Source of the DNA: Terriglobia bacterium
GTDB lineage: Bacteria; Acidobacteriota; Terriglobia; Terriglobales; Acidobacteriaceae
NCBI GenBank assembly: GCA_020072645.1
Contig: JAIQGK010000002.1
Coordinates: 186,001-250,000, forward strand
Length of the DNA: 64,000 nt
Reading direction: 5' to 3'
Below are positions 17,272 to 25,642 of this stretch, piece by piece (position 1 is the first letter of the stretch; every line of letters starts with the position of its first letter). Below the pieces are notes generated by a model. The model saw only the letters and a program-made list of their open reading frames with translations. It was not told the origin of the DNA and searched no databases. The position numbers were made by a program, and so were the translations under genes.

Positions 17272-17652
17272 ATGACACTGATACAGATACTGGAGAGTCG
17301 GGGAGAAGCTCTTACCGTTCAAGAAGTCGCAGAAGTCCTGGGGGTTTCCGACAAGCATATTTATGAAATGGTGGCGGACGGCACATTGCCGGCTTTTTAC
17401 GTCGGCAGGTCCGTTCGGCTCGATCCGCAGGACATAGCTGATTGGCTGCGAAAGAAGAAGCTTCCTGTAGTCCAGGCCCGCGATCAAAAGCGGCCTCAAA
17501 AGCGTCCGGTGCTGAACCGAAACGGACACGGTAGCGGCAATAGTGCCGTCCACAACGCTCTGCGGCGGAAGGCCCAGCATTTGGAAGCTGCCGCAGTCAT
17601 TGATGGTGTTACTAATGGACAAGGGCTGGACAAGACAGCAGAGAAGAGCTAA
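17272..17652 (+). CDS. Excisionase-family helix-turn-helix protein
   Basis: In this 126-residue protein, residues 1-62 form a classic excisionase-type HTH: ALTVQEVAEVLGVSDKHIYE, then MVADGTLPAFYVGRSVRLDP and DIADWLRKK. The basic tail (RDQKRPQKRPVLNRNGHG) probably adds DNA contacts. The ATG at 17272 begins directly at the domain. It is a likely recombination-directionality or regulatory factor of the element. No integrase gene lies next to it, which is unusual for a true excisionase. Confidence 0.75.
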   Translation: MTLIQILESRGEALTVQEVAEVLGVSDKHIYEMVADGTLPAFYVGRSVRLDPQDIADWLRKKKLPVVQARDQKRPQKRPVLNRNGHGSGNSAVHNALRRKAQHLEAAAVIDGVTNGQGLDKTAEKS

Positions 17653-17716
17653 TACGACCCTGAATACTGTTGGGCTCTAATCGTTACGAAATCACAATTT
17701 CAAAGGTGGATTCAAA

Positions 17717-17905
17717 ATGCCCGAAGATGTCTTCCCGATTGGTAATGGCCCGAGTCTAAATGAATTGATGAAAATGGAGGGCACCTACGCCTTTCAATGC
17801 GCCGACTGTTCCGAAGTTTTCGACACGGTGGTGCAATGGGTGCGGCACGCTCTCGATCGGCACAGCGAGATTTTGCCTGGAATCGAGCCGGTCAGAAAGC
17901 AATAG
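17717..17905 (+). CDS. Mini C2H2-type zinc-finger protein (hypothetical)
   Basis: This 62-residue protein shows the spacing C-x2-C-x12-H-x4-H (CADC near residues 29-32, then RHALDRH), a plausible single zinc finger similar in layout to Ros/MucR-type or C2H2 fingers. An AAAGGTGG Shine-Dalgarno string lies seven bases upstream of the ATG. The small size and position after two HTH genes suggest a DNA-binding regulator of the mobile element. The zinc finger is inferred from residue spacing only. Confidence 0.55.
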   Translation: MPEDVFPIGNGPSLNELMKMEGTYAFQCADCSEVFDTVVQWVRHALDRHSEILPGIEPVRKQ

Positions 17906-18019
17906 AATTAGTCGGCTGATTGAGGGATAGGTCTCTCCGGGGGAAAATAACGAGTGCCTGAAGAGTAGGTCCTTAGCATGCAGCCAACACGTTCGGTATA
18001 TTTCCACAACATTCATGAA

Positions 18020-18256
18020 TCAATCCATCAACTCCATCCGCAAGACATGGAGGGACTCTCGAAGTTCATCAAGTACGTCTACGATGAAACCGGGCGTGTA
18101 CAGTTCAGGATTTTTCAGCATTCGCTGCGATACGCACACGAACATATCCGTCAAGTAAAAATATTCGGCCCCTCGGTCATCAACATAGAGCCCAGGCGCA
18201 GTTTTCTTTAGGTTGTCTCCTGTGAGCCGACCGTGTTGCATTGTGTTCGGTTCCAC
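18020..18256 (-). CDS. Small hypothetical protein
   Basis: This 78-residue protein has the N-terminal part TGDNLKKTAPGLYVDDRGAE and a helical C-terminus rich in Leu, Glu and Met (VDVLDELRESLHVLRMELMD). A GTG start at 18256 or the ATG five codons later at 18241 are both possible. There is no family recognition. Gene status is supported by an uninterrupted frame with ordinary composition and by the neighbouring same-strand small gene, from which it is separated by a terminator-like hairpin. Confidence 0.45.
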   Translation of the reverse strand: MEPNTMQHGRLTGDNLKKTAPGLYVDDRGAEYFYLTDMFVCVSQRMLKNPELYTPGFIVDVLDELRESLHVLRMELMD

Positions 18257-18313
18257 TTAAGATCCCTGGTAGATCGCGCAGCCCTGGATGCAATCCAATT
18301 ACAAATGTGGACC

Positions 18314-18352
18314 TAAAAAAGCCGCGCCCCCGAGTACTGCTAAGGGGCGCGG
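18314..18352 (-). terminator. Rho-independent terminator (minus strand)
   Basis: CCGCGCCCC (18322-18330) pairs perfectly with GGGGCGCGG (18344-18352) around a 13-nt loop. On the minus strand the stem is followed by C and six T residues. It lies about 135 bases downstream of the small gene at 18488-18709 and would end its transcript. Confidence 0.75.
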
Positions 18353-18487
18353 GTTGTCAGCGGGTCAGATTGAATGCCAAACTACATGATTTCGGCACTC
18401 TCAAAACATCGAAGATGCTCACCAGCGATTGGTTCTCAAGCGAATGAGTACCCTTGCGATGTAGCCGTTCAATCGACTGACCGGAAA

Positions 18488-18709
18488 TCATTCTTTGCGC
18501 TCAATCCATTCGTGCAAAATGTGGTTCATCACCTCCCGAGTCTCTTCGATGATGGCTTGAGTACGGCGTAGTTCATGATTGAGCTGTTTTGCTGAGATGG
18601 ATGAGACGGGAGTTTCTGCTTTGTGCAGGGCGTGGACAGCATTAAGAAGTCCCTGGTTCGCCCAATAAAGGCTGCGGTAGAGATCGATCCTGTCGCTTGC
18701 AACTTTCAT
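18488..18709 (-). CDS. Small helical hypothetical protein
   Basis: This 73-residue protein is almost entirely helical, with heptad-like spacing (RRTQAIIEETREVMNHILHE), which suggests a small coiled-coil or helical-bundle protein. The ATG at 18709 has only a weak upstream GG-rich site. A good terminator follows. I do not recognise a family; its neighbours are other small element-borne genes. Confidence 0.5.
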   Translation of the reverse strand: MKVASDRIDLYRSLYWANQGLLNAVHALHKAETPVSSISAKQLNHELRRTQAIIEETREVMNHILHEWIERKE

Positions 18710-18900
18710 TTAATTCCAGCCCACCCGTTACCTGGGCCTACATGGCTGCCACGCACATTGACAGCAGGCAATTGACTACATGAACATAATATCAATAAAT
18801 ATACAGTCCATGTCAAGAAAGAAACGTTGCTATGCTGTAAGCAATGGGGACCGCTGCGCGAAGCCTGCGGAACGGCTTGTTGGAAGAAAGTTGCGCCGAA

Positions 18901-18918
18901 ACCCGTCCCTAGACGGGT
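18901..18918 (-). terminator. Short hairpin after the three-module RHH gene
   Basis: ACCCGTC and GACGGGT form a 7-bp stem with a 4-nt loop three bases beyond the stop codon of the minus-strand gene at 18922. Only a short T run follows on the minus strand, so it is a weak or Rho-aided terminator at best. Confidence 0.4.
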
Positions 18919-18921
18919 GGA

Positions 18922-19443
18922 CTATTTCCCTTTCTTTTGGACTTTTTCAATAGCCTTAACGGCAAGTAAGGCCCCATAATTTCGGGCCGCTATTCCTTTG
19001 CCTGCCATGTGCTTGGTGACGATCTCGTGTTCTTCTTCTGACAAGTAATAGCGAAGAGGCGTCGTTTCCACGGGCGCGTGCAATTTTTGGACTTCCAGAC
19101 TGGGCCGGATGAGTTCGCTAACGAACTGGCCAATCGAACCTTTTTGATGCAATCTGAGAAGCAATTCCAGTTTCTCCTGCTCCTCGGGAGTTACTTCAAA
19201 TTCCGCTCGGATCGTAACTTTCTCTTTACGCTTGGGCTTGGATTTAGTGGCATCCTTGAGTACAAGGTCGGCGAGAAACTGGCTTACGCTAATCTTCTTT
19301 TGCTGGCAGTAATCGTGAATTTTCTTCTGTTCCTCTTTCGTCACGTCGAGATAGAGGAAATGCCGTCGCGGAGCCTCAGCCCGTGGCCTCAATGAACCGC
19401 CAAGGTTAGGCCTGACAATCCGCTTCTTTGTCGTGGTGGTCAT
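18922..19443 (-). CDS. Protein with three ribbon-helix-helix-like modules
   Basis: After a basic N-terminus, this 173-residue protein contains three successive segments with the same strand-helix-helix layout. They are HFLYLDVTKEEQKKIHDYCQ with QFLADLVLKD (about residues 28-63), IRAEFEVTPEEQEKLELLLR with QFVSELI (about 78-112) and LRYYLSEEEHEIVTKHMAGK with ALLAVKAIEK (about 130-168). Each resembles a ribbon-helix-helix or plasmid mobilisation (MobC-type) module. A tandem array of three would act as a built-in multimer on DNA. The ATG at 19443 is preferred over the frame's first start six codons upstream. Function is inferred. Confidence 0.6.
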   Translation of the reverse strand: MTTTTKKRIVRPNLGGSLRPRAEAPRRHFLYLDVTKEEQKKIHDYCQQKKISVSQFLADLVLKDATKSKPKRKEKVTIRAEFEVTPEEQEKLELLLRLHQKGSIGQFVSELIRPSLEVQKLHAPVETTPLRYYLSEEEHEIVTKHMAGKGIAARNYGALLAVKAIEKVQKKGK

Positions 19444-19619
19444 CGTGTGCGCTTTCACCAAGCTCGACTAGCGGACAATATTTGAGAACCGTAAGGAATT
19501 TTGGAAATGCCTTTCTCCTTACACCTGGGCTTGTAATTCATAAAATTCATGTATATGTTATCCCAGGTTCTGCGCGAAAGCCAGAGGCGGTTAAAAAACA
19601 GTAAATCTGGACCATATCT

Positions 19620-19860
19620 TTAACTTTTTCCTTTCCGTTTTGCCCAACGCTGCTTGTGCGCCTCAGAAATCTTCCTGCGCGCGGCTGGCGACAGGCGACG
19701 CGGACCTCTTCTGCAGCCCGATGACCTTATCCGTCGGGGCCTTCGCTCCAATCTTCTTCTTGATGTCCAAGTAATACCGGTCTTGTCCAAAGAGCGAACC
19801 CTGTACTTGGATAGTGGCTGCTTCTAAATCAGCTTCATTTTCGTATTCGACTAGGCGGTA
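19620..19860 (-). pseudogene. Frameshifted remnant of a basic-tailed protein
   Basis: On the minus strand, one frame reads KAGYRLVEYENEADLEAATI onward to LFGQDRYYLDIKKKIGAK and stops at 19663. A different frame then gives RRLSPAARRKISEAHKQRWA and KRKGKS before TAA at 19620. The first part resembles N-termini of hypothetical or restriction-associated proteins with an RYYLDIK-KIGAK motif. The second is a common basic C-terminal tail. The upstream edge overlaps the last codons of the TIR gene, so a gene appears to have been cut and frameshifted when the island was assembled. The family link is from memory of similar sequences, not a search. Confidence 0.5.
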
Positions 19861-20627
19861 GCCCGCCTTTCACAATGGATCATTAACTCATTCTTAAGTT
19901 TGTCTTCAAGAATAATACGCCTCCAATGAGGGTAGTCTTCATCGTGGATCTCATTCCCGCTTGGACTGCTGCAACCAACTATTTCATACCCGTCCCTGGC
20001 AGAAAGGCTCATAAGATCGCCCCCGCCATTGAAGCCGACAAGGACAAAGCGATCACTATCGAGGTATGCGTGCTCACCTGTCATTAACCACGCGGTTTTT
20101 GTAACCAGGCGAGAGCCTACTCCTCCGACTTGTATCACTAAGGCTGCGTAGGCTTCGACGTCTTCCTGCCAATCCTTGTTGACCGCCGGGACCTCATTAG
20201 CACTAGGCTGGTCTGTACTCGCAAGGAGGTGCTTGAGATCACGAACAATGTCATCTATTGAATCCGCAGCTGAGTTCTTCGCAAGCCGGTCGGCGAAGGA
20301 GGGACCATAATCGATTAAGTCTTCTCTCTTGATGTTGTGCCAGATTGGCAAAACGACTTTTTCGCCAGATTGCTCACGCGCAAACAAACCGTCTAATTCG
20401 TGCTCCGTCCATTTCTTTCGTTTCAGGAAGGCTGGCGAGAGCACGACAATGCCATAACGACAGCTTGCCAGACCGCGGTCGATCGTGCCTCGCAGGGTAT
20501 CTCCCCATGCCAGCGCAAATTTGTCGTACCAGACCTTCACTCCAGCTTTCGCGAGTGCATTTGCGAGAGGATCAACAAAAGCCTCCTTGTCTTCGCTCGC
20601 GTGTGAAATGAATACGTCGTGTTTCAT
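19851..20627 (-). CDS. TIR-domain protein (probable defence effector)
   Basis: In this 258-residue protein, residues 1-135 form a TIR domain: HDVFISHASEDKEAFVDPLA at the start, KVWYDKFALAWGDTLRGTID in the middle, then YGIVVLSPAFLKRKKWTEHE. Glu77 is at the position of the NADase catalytic glutamate. The C-terminal 100 residues (from about 160) contain VIQVGGVGSRLVTKTAWLMT and FVLVGFNGGGDLMSLSARDG and are unfamiliar; they may be the trigger-sensing or partner-binding part. Bacterial TIR proteins deplete NAD+ during phage infection, so an abortive defence role is the best guess. The gene lies 77 bases downstream of the cyclotransferase-like gene on the same strand and upstream of a gene remnant. 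Confidence 0.82.
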   Translation of the reverse strand: MKHDVFISHASEDKEAFVDPLANALAKAGVKVWYDKFALAWGDTLRGTIDRGLASCRYGIVVLSPAFLKRKKWTEHELDGLFAREQSGEKVVLPIWHNIKREDLIDYGPSFADRLAKNSAADSIDDIVRDLKHLLASTDQPSANEVPAVNKDWQEDVEAYAALVIQVGGVGSRLVTKTAWLMTGEHAYLDSDRFVLVGFNGGGDLMSLSARDGYEIVGCSSPSGNEIHDEDYPHWRRIILEDKLKNELMIHCERRATA

Positions 20628-20704
20628 ATTTAACTTAATTCTCGGAAATAGCCCTTTGGATAATCTCTCTTGTCATTAAGTTATTGTTCTTAGGCAAGAA
20701 TTCC

Positions 20705-21202
20705 TCAACAGACGATTCGTCGATTTCGAGTGTCTCGATTCCGATTTGGGTCTTCACTGTCCGGCATCGCCTCTATGCGGGCTATATAGTCCACTGGCAC
20801 CCTGTGTTGGCGCGCGCCTTCCACTACGAATCTTTTATACCAAGAGTATGGACGCAGGGAATCATCGAAGCTGTCTGAGGCAGCGACATACATCGAAACC
20901 TGATGCTGATTGCCGGCCTCATCGTTTACTCTCACTTGAACTTCTTGATATCCGTGCCCAAGCCCTTCTGCATCATCCAATATGGGCTTCTCTTGCGAGT
21001 CAATCTCGAAAATCACTCCCCAGACAACGTCTGCAGGGCTACCGGTCTCTAGTGCATTTCCTTTGCCCGAGTCATCTGAGCTGCGCTTATGAAAGTCGAA
21101 AAGGTGACCAGTCAAACGGGCGATTCGCAATGGGGAAGCACTGGGTACTCGGCGCCGGAGCCGGCCGGTGCACATGTTCGAGCCGTAGGCAAAATACAAC
21201 AA
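20705..21202 (-). CDS. Gamma-glutamylcyclotransferase-like protein
   Basis: This 165-residue protein of the GGCT/AIG2 fold has the phosphate-like binding motif YFAYGSNM at residues 3-10 and the catalytic glutamate at residue 79 (DDAEGLGHGY). The domain runs to about residue 145. Family enzymes release 5-oxoproline from gamma-glutamyl peptides, amines or amino acids. The start is a TTG at 21202 with an AAGGAG site six bases upstream; an ATG nine codons on would remove the YGSN motif. It precedes the TIR gene on the same strand, and AIG2-like genes are often seen beside toxins and defence genes, but no role in defence is shown here. Confidence 0.8.
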   Translation of the reverse strand: MLYFAYGSNMCTGRLRRRVPSASPLRIARLTGHLFDFHKRSSDDSGKGNALETGSPADVVWGVIFEIDSQEKPILDDAEGLGHGYQEVQVRVNDEAGNQHQVSMYVAASDSFDDSLRPYSWYKRFVVEGARQHRVPVDYIARIEAMPDSEDPNRNRDTRNRRIVC

Positions 21203-21422
21203 AATGTTCTCCTTGAGGGTGCCTCTTAAAAAGTAGCAGTTATGTGCGCTGGGTCAAGCAGTTTGTGGGTTTGCAAATCTATTATGGAAGCAGGATTTGG
21301 ACGCAAGAGGACGGTTTTTACTCAAATCGGGAATTAAGGATACGATAGTAACTGCCTGTAAATGCAAGAGCTTATAGGTATTTAGCCGAATTCCTGCTAT
21401 TATCTCTCCCAAAACTCCCTGC

Positions 21423-24146
21423 ATGAGTCCCGAGGAAATGTTCAAAACGCCACCGGGCAAATCGGAGCACGTCACTCGCAAGTCATTGATTGACAGCAAG
21501 CTAAAGGCCGCTGGCTGGCGAGTGGTTCCTTTCGATCCGTCAAGACCACTCACAAACCTCAACCGATGTGCAATCGAGGAGTACCCCACCGAGAATGGGC
21601 CAGCCGACTATGCCCTCTGCGCCGACGGCGGAATCCTCGGAGTCGTCGAAGCGAAGAAGCTGAGTCTGGGCCCGCAAAACGTACTTACGCAGGCCGAGCG
21701 TTACTCAAGGGGGCTAATCGTTAGCCCGTTCGATTTTTGCGGGTACCACGTGCCGTTCCTCTTTTCAACTAACGGCGAAGTAATTTGGTACCACGATGTC
21801 CGAAGTGAATCAAGCCGCTCACGCCAGATCGCGAAATTCCATACCCCGGACGCGCTCGCGGAGTTTTTGGCACGGGACCTCGAAGGAGCCACGGTGAAAC
21901 TCCGTGCGATGCCCAACGATCATCCACGGATTGTCGCGCGACCGTACCAGATCGATGCCAACCGCGAGATAGAGAAGGCAATCGAGGCGCGCAAGCGCCA
22001 AATGCTCGTAGCGATGGCCACTGGCACCGGCAAGACCTTCATGACGGTGAACGAAATCTACCGCCTTATGAAGTCGGGTGTGGCCAAGCGCATTCTCTTT
22101 TTAGTAGACAGGAGAGCGCTCGCCGCCCAGGCGGTACGAACGTTCGCATCCTTTGAGCCAGAGCCGGGGCTGAAGTTCAACAAGATCTATCAGGTATACA
22201 GTCAGAAATTCCAGCGTGAGGACTTTGGCGAAGAAGAGAAGTTCGATCCAACCGTCTTGCCCAATTCTTATCTGGTGTCCCCGAAGCCCGGAGATGCCTT
22301 CGTGTATGTGTCAACCATCCAGCGAATGGCGATCAATCTTTTTGGACGCGAAACAGTTCTCGGAGACAAAGACGAGGTCCCGGAAGAAGATGCCGAACAG
22401 GTCGAGAATATCCCGATTCATGCTTTCGACCTAATCATTGCAGACGAATGCCATCGCGGATATACGGCAACGCAAGTAGCCATCTGGCGACAAACCTTGG
22501 AACACTTCGATGCGATCAAGATCGGGCTTACCGCAACACCCGCGTCGCACACCACGTCTTATTTCAAGGATGTAGTATTTCGCTATGAATACGAACGCGC
22601 TGTGCGCGAGGGTTTCCTCGTCGATTACGACGTGGTTGCGATCTCGTCTGAGGTTCGCATGAAAGGTATTTTCCTTAAGGAAGGGGAAGAAGTCGGCATC
22701 GTCAATTCTGAGACAGGCGCGAAGCAGCTCGACCTACTTGAGGACGAGCGCCAGTTTGACACCACGGAAATCGAAGAGAAGGTCACCTCACCCGACTCAA
22801 ATCGGAAAATTCTGGAAGAAGTGAAGAAGTGCGCGCTCGAACATGAAACACGTTACGGTAGAATCCCGAAGATCCTCATTTTCGCCGCCAATGATCTTCC
22901 CCACACCTCTCACGCAGATCAGCTCGTCGACATTGCCCGCGACGTATTCGGCCGCGGTGATTCATTCGTGCAAAAGATCACGGGCTCCAAGACAGTGGAC
23001 CGCCCACTACAGCGCATCCGGGAATTTCGCAACCGGCCGCTGCCCGTAGTCGTGGTTACTGTCGACATGCTTTCGACTGGTGTGGACATCCCCGACCTTG
23101 AGTGTATCGTCTTCTTGAGGCCGGTGAAGTCGCGCATTCTCTTTGAGCAGATGCTCGGACGCGGAACCCGTAAAGGCGACAAATTTCCAGACAAGTCGCA
23201 CTTCACTGTCTTTGATTGCTTCGGCGGAACACTGCTTGAGTATTTCAGGAACGCGACGGATATTACCGCAGAGCCCTTGGAGAAAGAGGCGCGGACAATC
23301 TCGGAGGTCATCGAGGATATTTGGCAGAATCGCGACCGCGACTACAACGTGCGGTGTCTCGTCAAGCGCTTGCAACGGATCGACAAAGAAATGTCAGGCG
23401 AGGCACGGGACCTTTTTGCGGCCTACGTCCAGAGCGGGGATCTCGGTGGGTATGCCAAGAACTTGCCTAAAAGCCTGAGACAGGACTTTACCGGAACTAT
23501 AGGCCTTTTGCGGGATGCAGCATTCCAGAAACTACTTGTCGAATATCCTCGGGCGAAAAGGACGTTTGTCATCGCCTATGACACGAAGGATCAAGTCACT
23601 TCGGAGTGGTTGGTCCGCGGAGCGGATGGGAAAGAGTACAAGCCGGGGGATTATCTGCAAGCGTTCGCAAGATTTGTCGAGGAAAATCCTGAGCATATCG
23701 AGGCAATACGAATATTGCAGAAGAGTCCCGCGGACTGGGGTGCGGCAGCGCTTGCGGAGTTAAGAAATAAGCTGAAGGCAGCACCTCAACGTTTCACTGT
23801 CGAGAACCTGCAAAAAGTTCATGAGATCCAGTATCACAAAGCGCTCGCCGATATCATCTCGATGGTGAAACATGCTGCCGACAAGCAAAACCCCTTGCTA
23901 ACTGCAAGCGAGCGGGTCGAACGGGCGTTTGCGACAGTAAGTTGCGGACGGAAATTCATGCCGGAACAACAGCAATGGTTGGAGCGGATTAAGGCGCACT
24001 TGACTGAAAACTTGTCCATCGACCAAGAGGACTTTGAGATCCTCCCGATCTTCGCTCGTTTCGGCGGCTGGAAGAAAGCCAACGGAGTCTTCTTCGGCGA
24101 ACTGCCGCAGCTTATTCATTCATTTAATAAGGCGGTAGCAATATGA
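21423..24146 (+). CDS. hsdR: Type I restriction endonuclease subunit HsdR (EcoEI-type)
   Basis: This is a 907-residue restriction and translocation subunit. The N-terminal nuclease domain shows PADYALCADGGILGVVEAKK (about residues 60-79; the D and E-x-K motif of type I nucleases). The helicase core follows: Walker A MATGTGKTFMTV near residue 198, DECH box near 340, GLTATPA near 367 and TVDMLSTGVDIPDL further on, with QMLGRGTRKGD as motif VI. The C-terminal part is the EcoEI-type R domain. It cuts unmethylated DNA after translocation. The ATG has little Shine-Dalgarno; Met6, preceded by GAGGA, is an alternative. It overlaps hsdM by four bases. Confidence 0.93.
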   Translation: MSPEEMFKTPPGKSEHVTRKSLIDSKLKAAGWRVVPFDPSRPLTNLNRCAIEEYPTENGPADYALCADGGILGVVEAKKLSLGPQNVLTQAERYSRGLIVSPFDFCGYHVPFLFSTNGEVIWYHDVRSESSRSRQIAKFHTPDALAEFLARDLEGATVKLRAMPNDHPRIVARPYQIDANREIEKAIEARKRQMLVAMATGTGKTFMTVNEIYRLMKSGVAKRILFLVDRRALAAQAVRTFASFEPEPGLKFNKIYQVYSQKFQREDFGEEEKFDPTVLPNSYLVSPKPGDAFVYVSTIQRMAINLFGRETVLGDKDEVPEEDAEQVENIPIHAFDLIIADECHRGYTATQVAIWRQTLEHFDAIKIGLTATPASHTTSYFKDVVFRYEYERAVREGFLVDYDVVAISSEVRMKGIFLKEGEEVGIVNSETGAKQLDLLEDERQFDTTEIEEKVTSPDSNRKILEEVKKCALEHETRYGRIPKILIFAANDLPHTSHADQLVDIARDVFGRGDSFVQKITGSKTVDRPLQRIREFRNRPLPVVVVTVDMLSTGVDIPDLECIVFLRPVKSRILFEQMLGRGTRKGDKFPDKSHFTVFDCFGGTLLEYFRNATDITAEPLEKEARTISEVIEDIWQNRDRDYNVRCLVKRLQRIDKEMSGEARDLFAAYVQSGDLGGYAKNLPKSLRQDFTGTIGLLRDAAFQKLLVEYPRAKRTFVIAYDTKDQVTSEWLVRGADGKEYKPGDYLQAFARFVEENPEHIEAIRILQKSPADWGAAALAELRNKLKAAPQRFTVENLQKVHEIQYHKALADIISMVKHAADKQNPLLTASERVERAFATVSCGRKFMPEQQQWLERIKAHLTENLSIDQEDFEILPIFARFGGWKKANGVFFGELPQLIHSFNKAVAI

Positions 24147-25642
24147 GCGACATTGTCGGGAAACTTTGGGGGTTTTGTCACACCCTGCGCCATGACGGGA
24201 TTGACTATGGCGATTATATTGAACAGCTCACGTATCTTCTGTTTCTGAAGATGGCCGATGAGCGTGGAATCGATCTCAGCGAAACCAAGTACGTAGCCGG
24301 CAACGGCAGAGACGTGGTTTTTGATTGCTCCTGGCCCGCTCTTGAAGCACAAGCCGGCACGGCGCTCACCGATCATTATGTTGCGGTGCTTCAGGCGTTA
24401 GGCAAACAGAAGGGCCTGCTTGGTGGCATTTTCGCTGGGGCGCTCTCGCGGTTCAACAATCCCGTGAACCTTAGAGCGCTCATCGGCGTCATTGACGAGA
24501 CGGAATGGACCGAGCTCGGCGTGGATGTGAAAGCGGCTGCCTTCGAAGGGCTTCTGGAGAAGGCCGCGAGCGAAGGCAAGAAGGGTGCGGGACAATACTT
24601 TACACCGCGCATCCTCATCCAATCTATCGTTCGGTGTGTGAAGCCCGATCCGAGAGCATATAAGGAATTTACGATTTGTGACCCTGCCTGCGGGAGCGGC
24701 GGGTTCTTGGTATCGGCCTACGAATGGTTCATGAGCGCGACCAAGGACGGCGCCCTTGACCGGGATCTTGCCAAGAGGATTCGTAAGACTACGTATTACG
24801 GGCAGGAGCTCGTCGCACGGCCGAAGCGCCTCGCGCTCATGAATCTGTATCTCCACGGTCTGGAACCTGTCATTAAGGGTGGGGACTCCATTTACGAGGT
24901 CCCCGACTCGCAGCGGTTCGATGTGGTACTGACAAATCCCCCATTTGGCACAAAAGGTGCGAATCAGGCCCCGGACCGAGATGATTTCACGATCGAGACA
25001 TCGAACAAGCAGCTCAACTTCTTGCAACACGTCCTCACTATTTTGAAGCCGGGTGGCCGAGCGGCAGTCGTGGTGCCCGATAATTGTTTGTTCGTGGATC
25101 AGGCGGGAGAAGTGTTCGAGATCCTAATGCAGGATTGCGTTTTGCACACGGTCTTGCGACTCCCGAATGGAACGTTTAGTCCTTATAGCCCTGGCACGAA
25201 AACGAACGTAATTTTCTTTACTAAGGGAGCGCCGACGGAGACTGTCTGGGTCTACGACGCGCGCAGCAATGTACCGCGGATCACGAAGAAGGACCGCCCG
25301 CTCACGCCGGAACATTTTGCGGAATTCGAGAAATGCTTCGGGAGCGATCCGAACGGTCTGGCGAAGCGCAAGGCGAGCGACTCGAAGGAAGATCGCTGGA
25401 GACCCTTCACAATAGCGGAAGTGAAGGTGCGCGACTACAAAATTGACGGGCTCAAGTGGCTGAAGGATGAGTCGCTTGGCGAATTTGATCCCGATATCGA
25501 ACCGCAGGAACTGGCGACGGACGCGATTGCGGAACTCGAAGGTGCAGTCGAAGAGTTGAACTCGATTTTGATGATGCTCGATTCGAATGACAACGGGAAT
25601 GGTAAGGCGGCCGAACCCGCCGCGGCAGGCAAGAAGGCATGA
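24143..25642 (+). CDS. hsdM: Type I DNA methyltransferase subunit HsdM
   Basis: This 499-residue N6-adenine methyltransferase has an N-terminal HsdM helical domain (residues 1-140, with GIDYGDYIEQLTYLLFLKMA), the cue GAGQYFTPR, the SAM-binding motif DPACGSGGFLVSA near residue 180 and the catalytic NPPFG motif near 265. Together with HsdS it protects host DNA and gives specificity to HsdR. It overlaps both neighbours by four bases (ATGA), so the three genes form one compact operon. No truncation is visible. Confidence 0.94.
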   Translation: MSDIVGKLWGFCHTLRHDGIDYGDYIEQLTYLLFLKMADERGIDLSETKYVAGNGRDVVFDCSWPALEAQAGTALTDHYVAVLQALGKQKGLLGGIFAGALSRFNNPVNLRALIGVIDETEWTELGVDVKAAAFEGLLEKAASEGKKGAGQYFTPRILIQSIVRCVKPDPRAYKEFTICDPACGSGGFLVSAYEWFMSATKDGALDRDLAKRIRKTTYYGQELVARPKRLALMNLYLHGLEPVIKGGDSIYEVPDSQRFDVVLTNPPFGTKGANQAPDRDDFTIETSNKQLNFLQHVLTILKPGGRAAVVVPDNCLFVDQAGEVFEILMQDCVLHTVLRLPNGTFSPYSPGTKTNVIFFTKGAPTETVWVYDARSNVPRITKKDRPLTPEHFAEFEKCFGSDPNGLAKRKASDSKEDRWRPFTIAEVKVRDYKIDGLKWLKDESLGEFDPDIEPQELATDAIAELEGAVEELNSILMMLDSNDNGNGKAAEPAAAGKKA

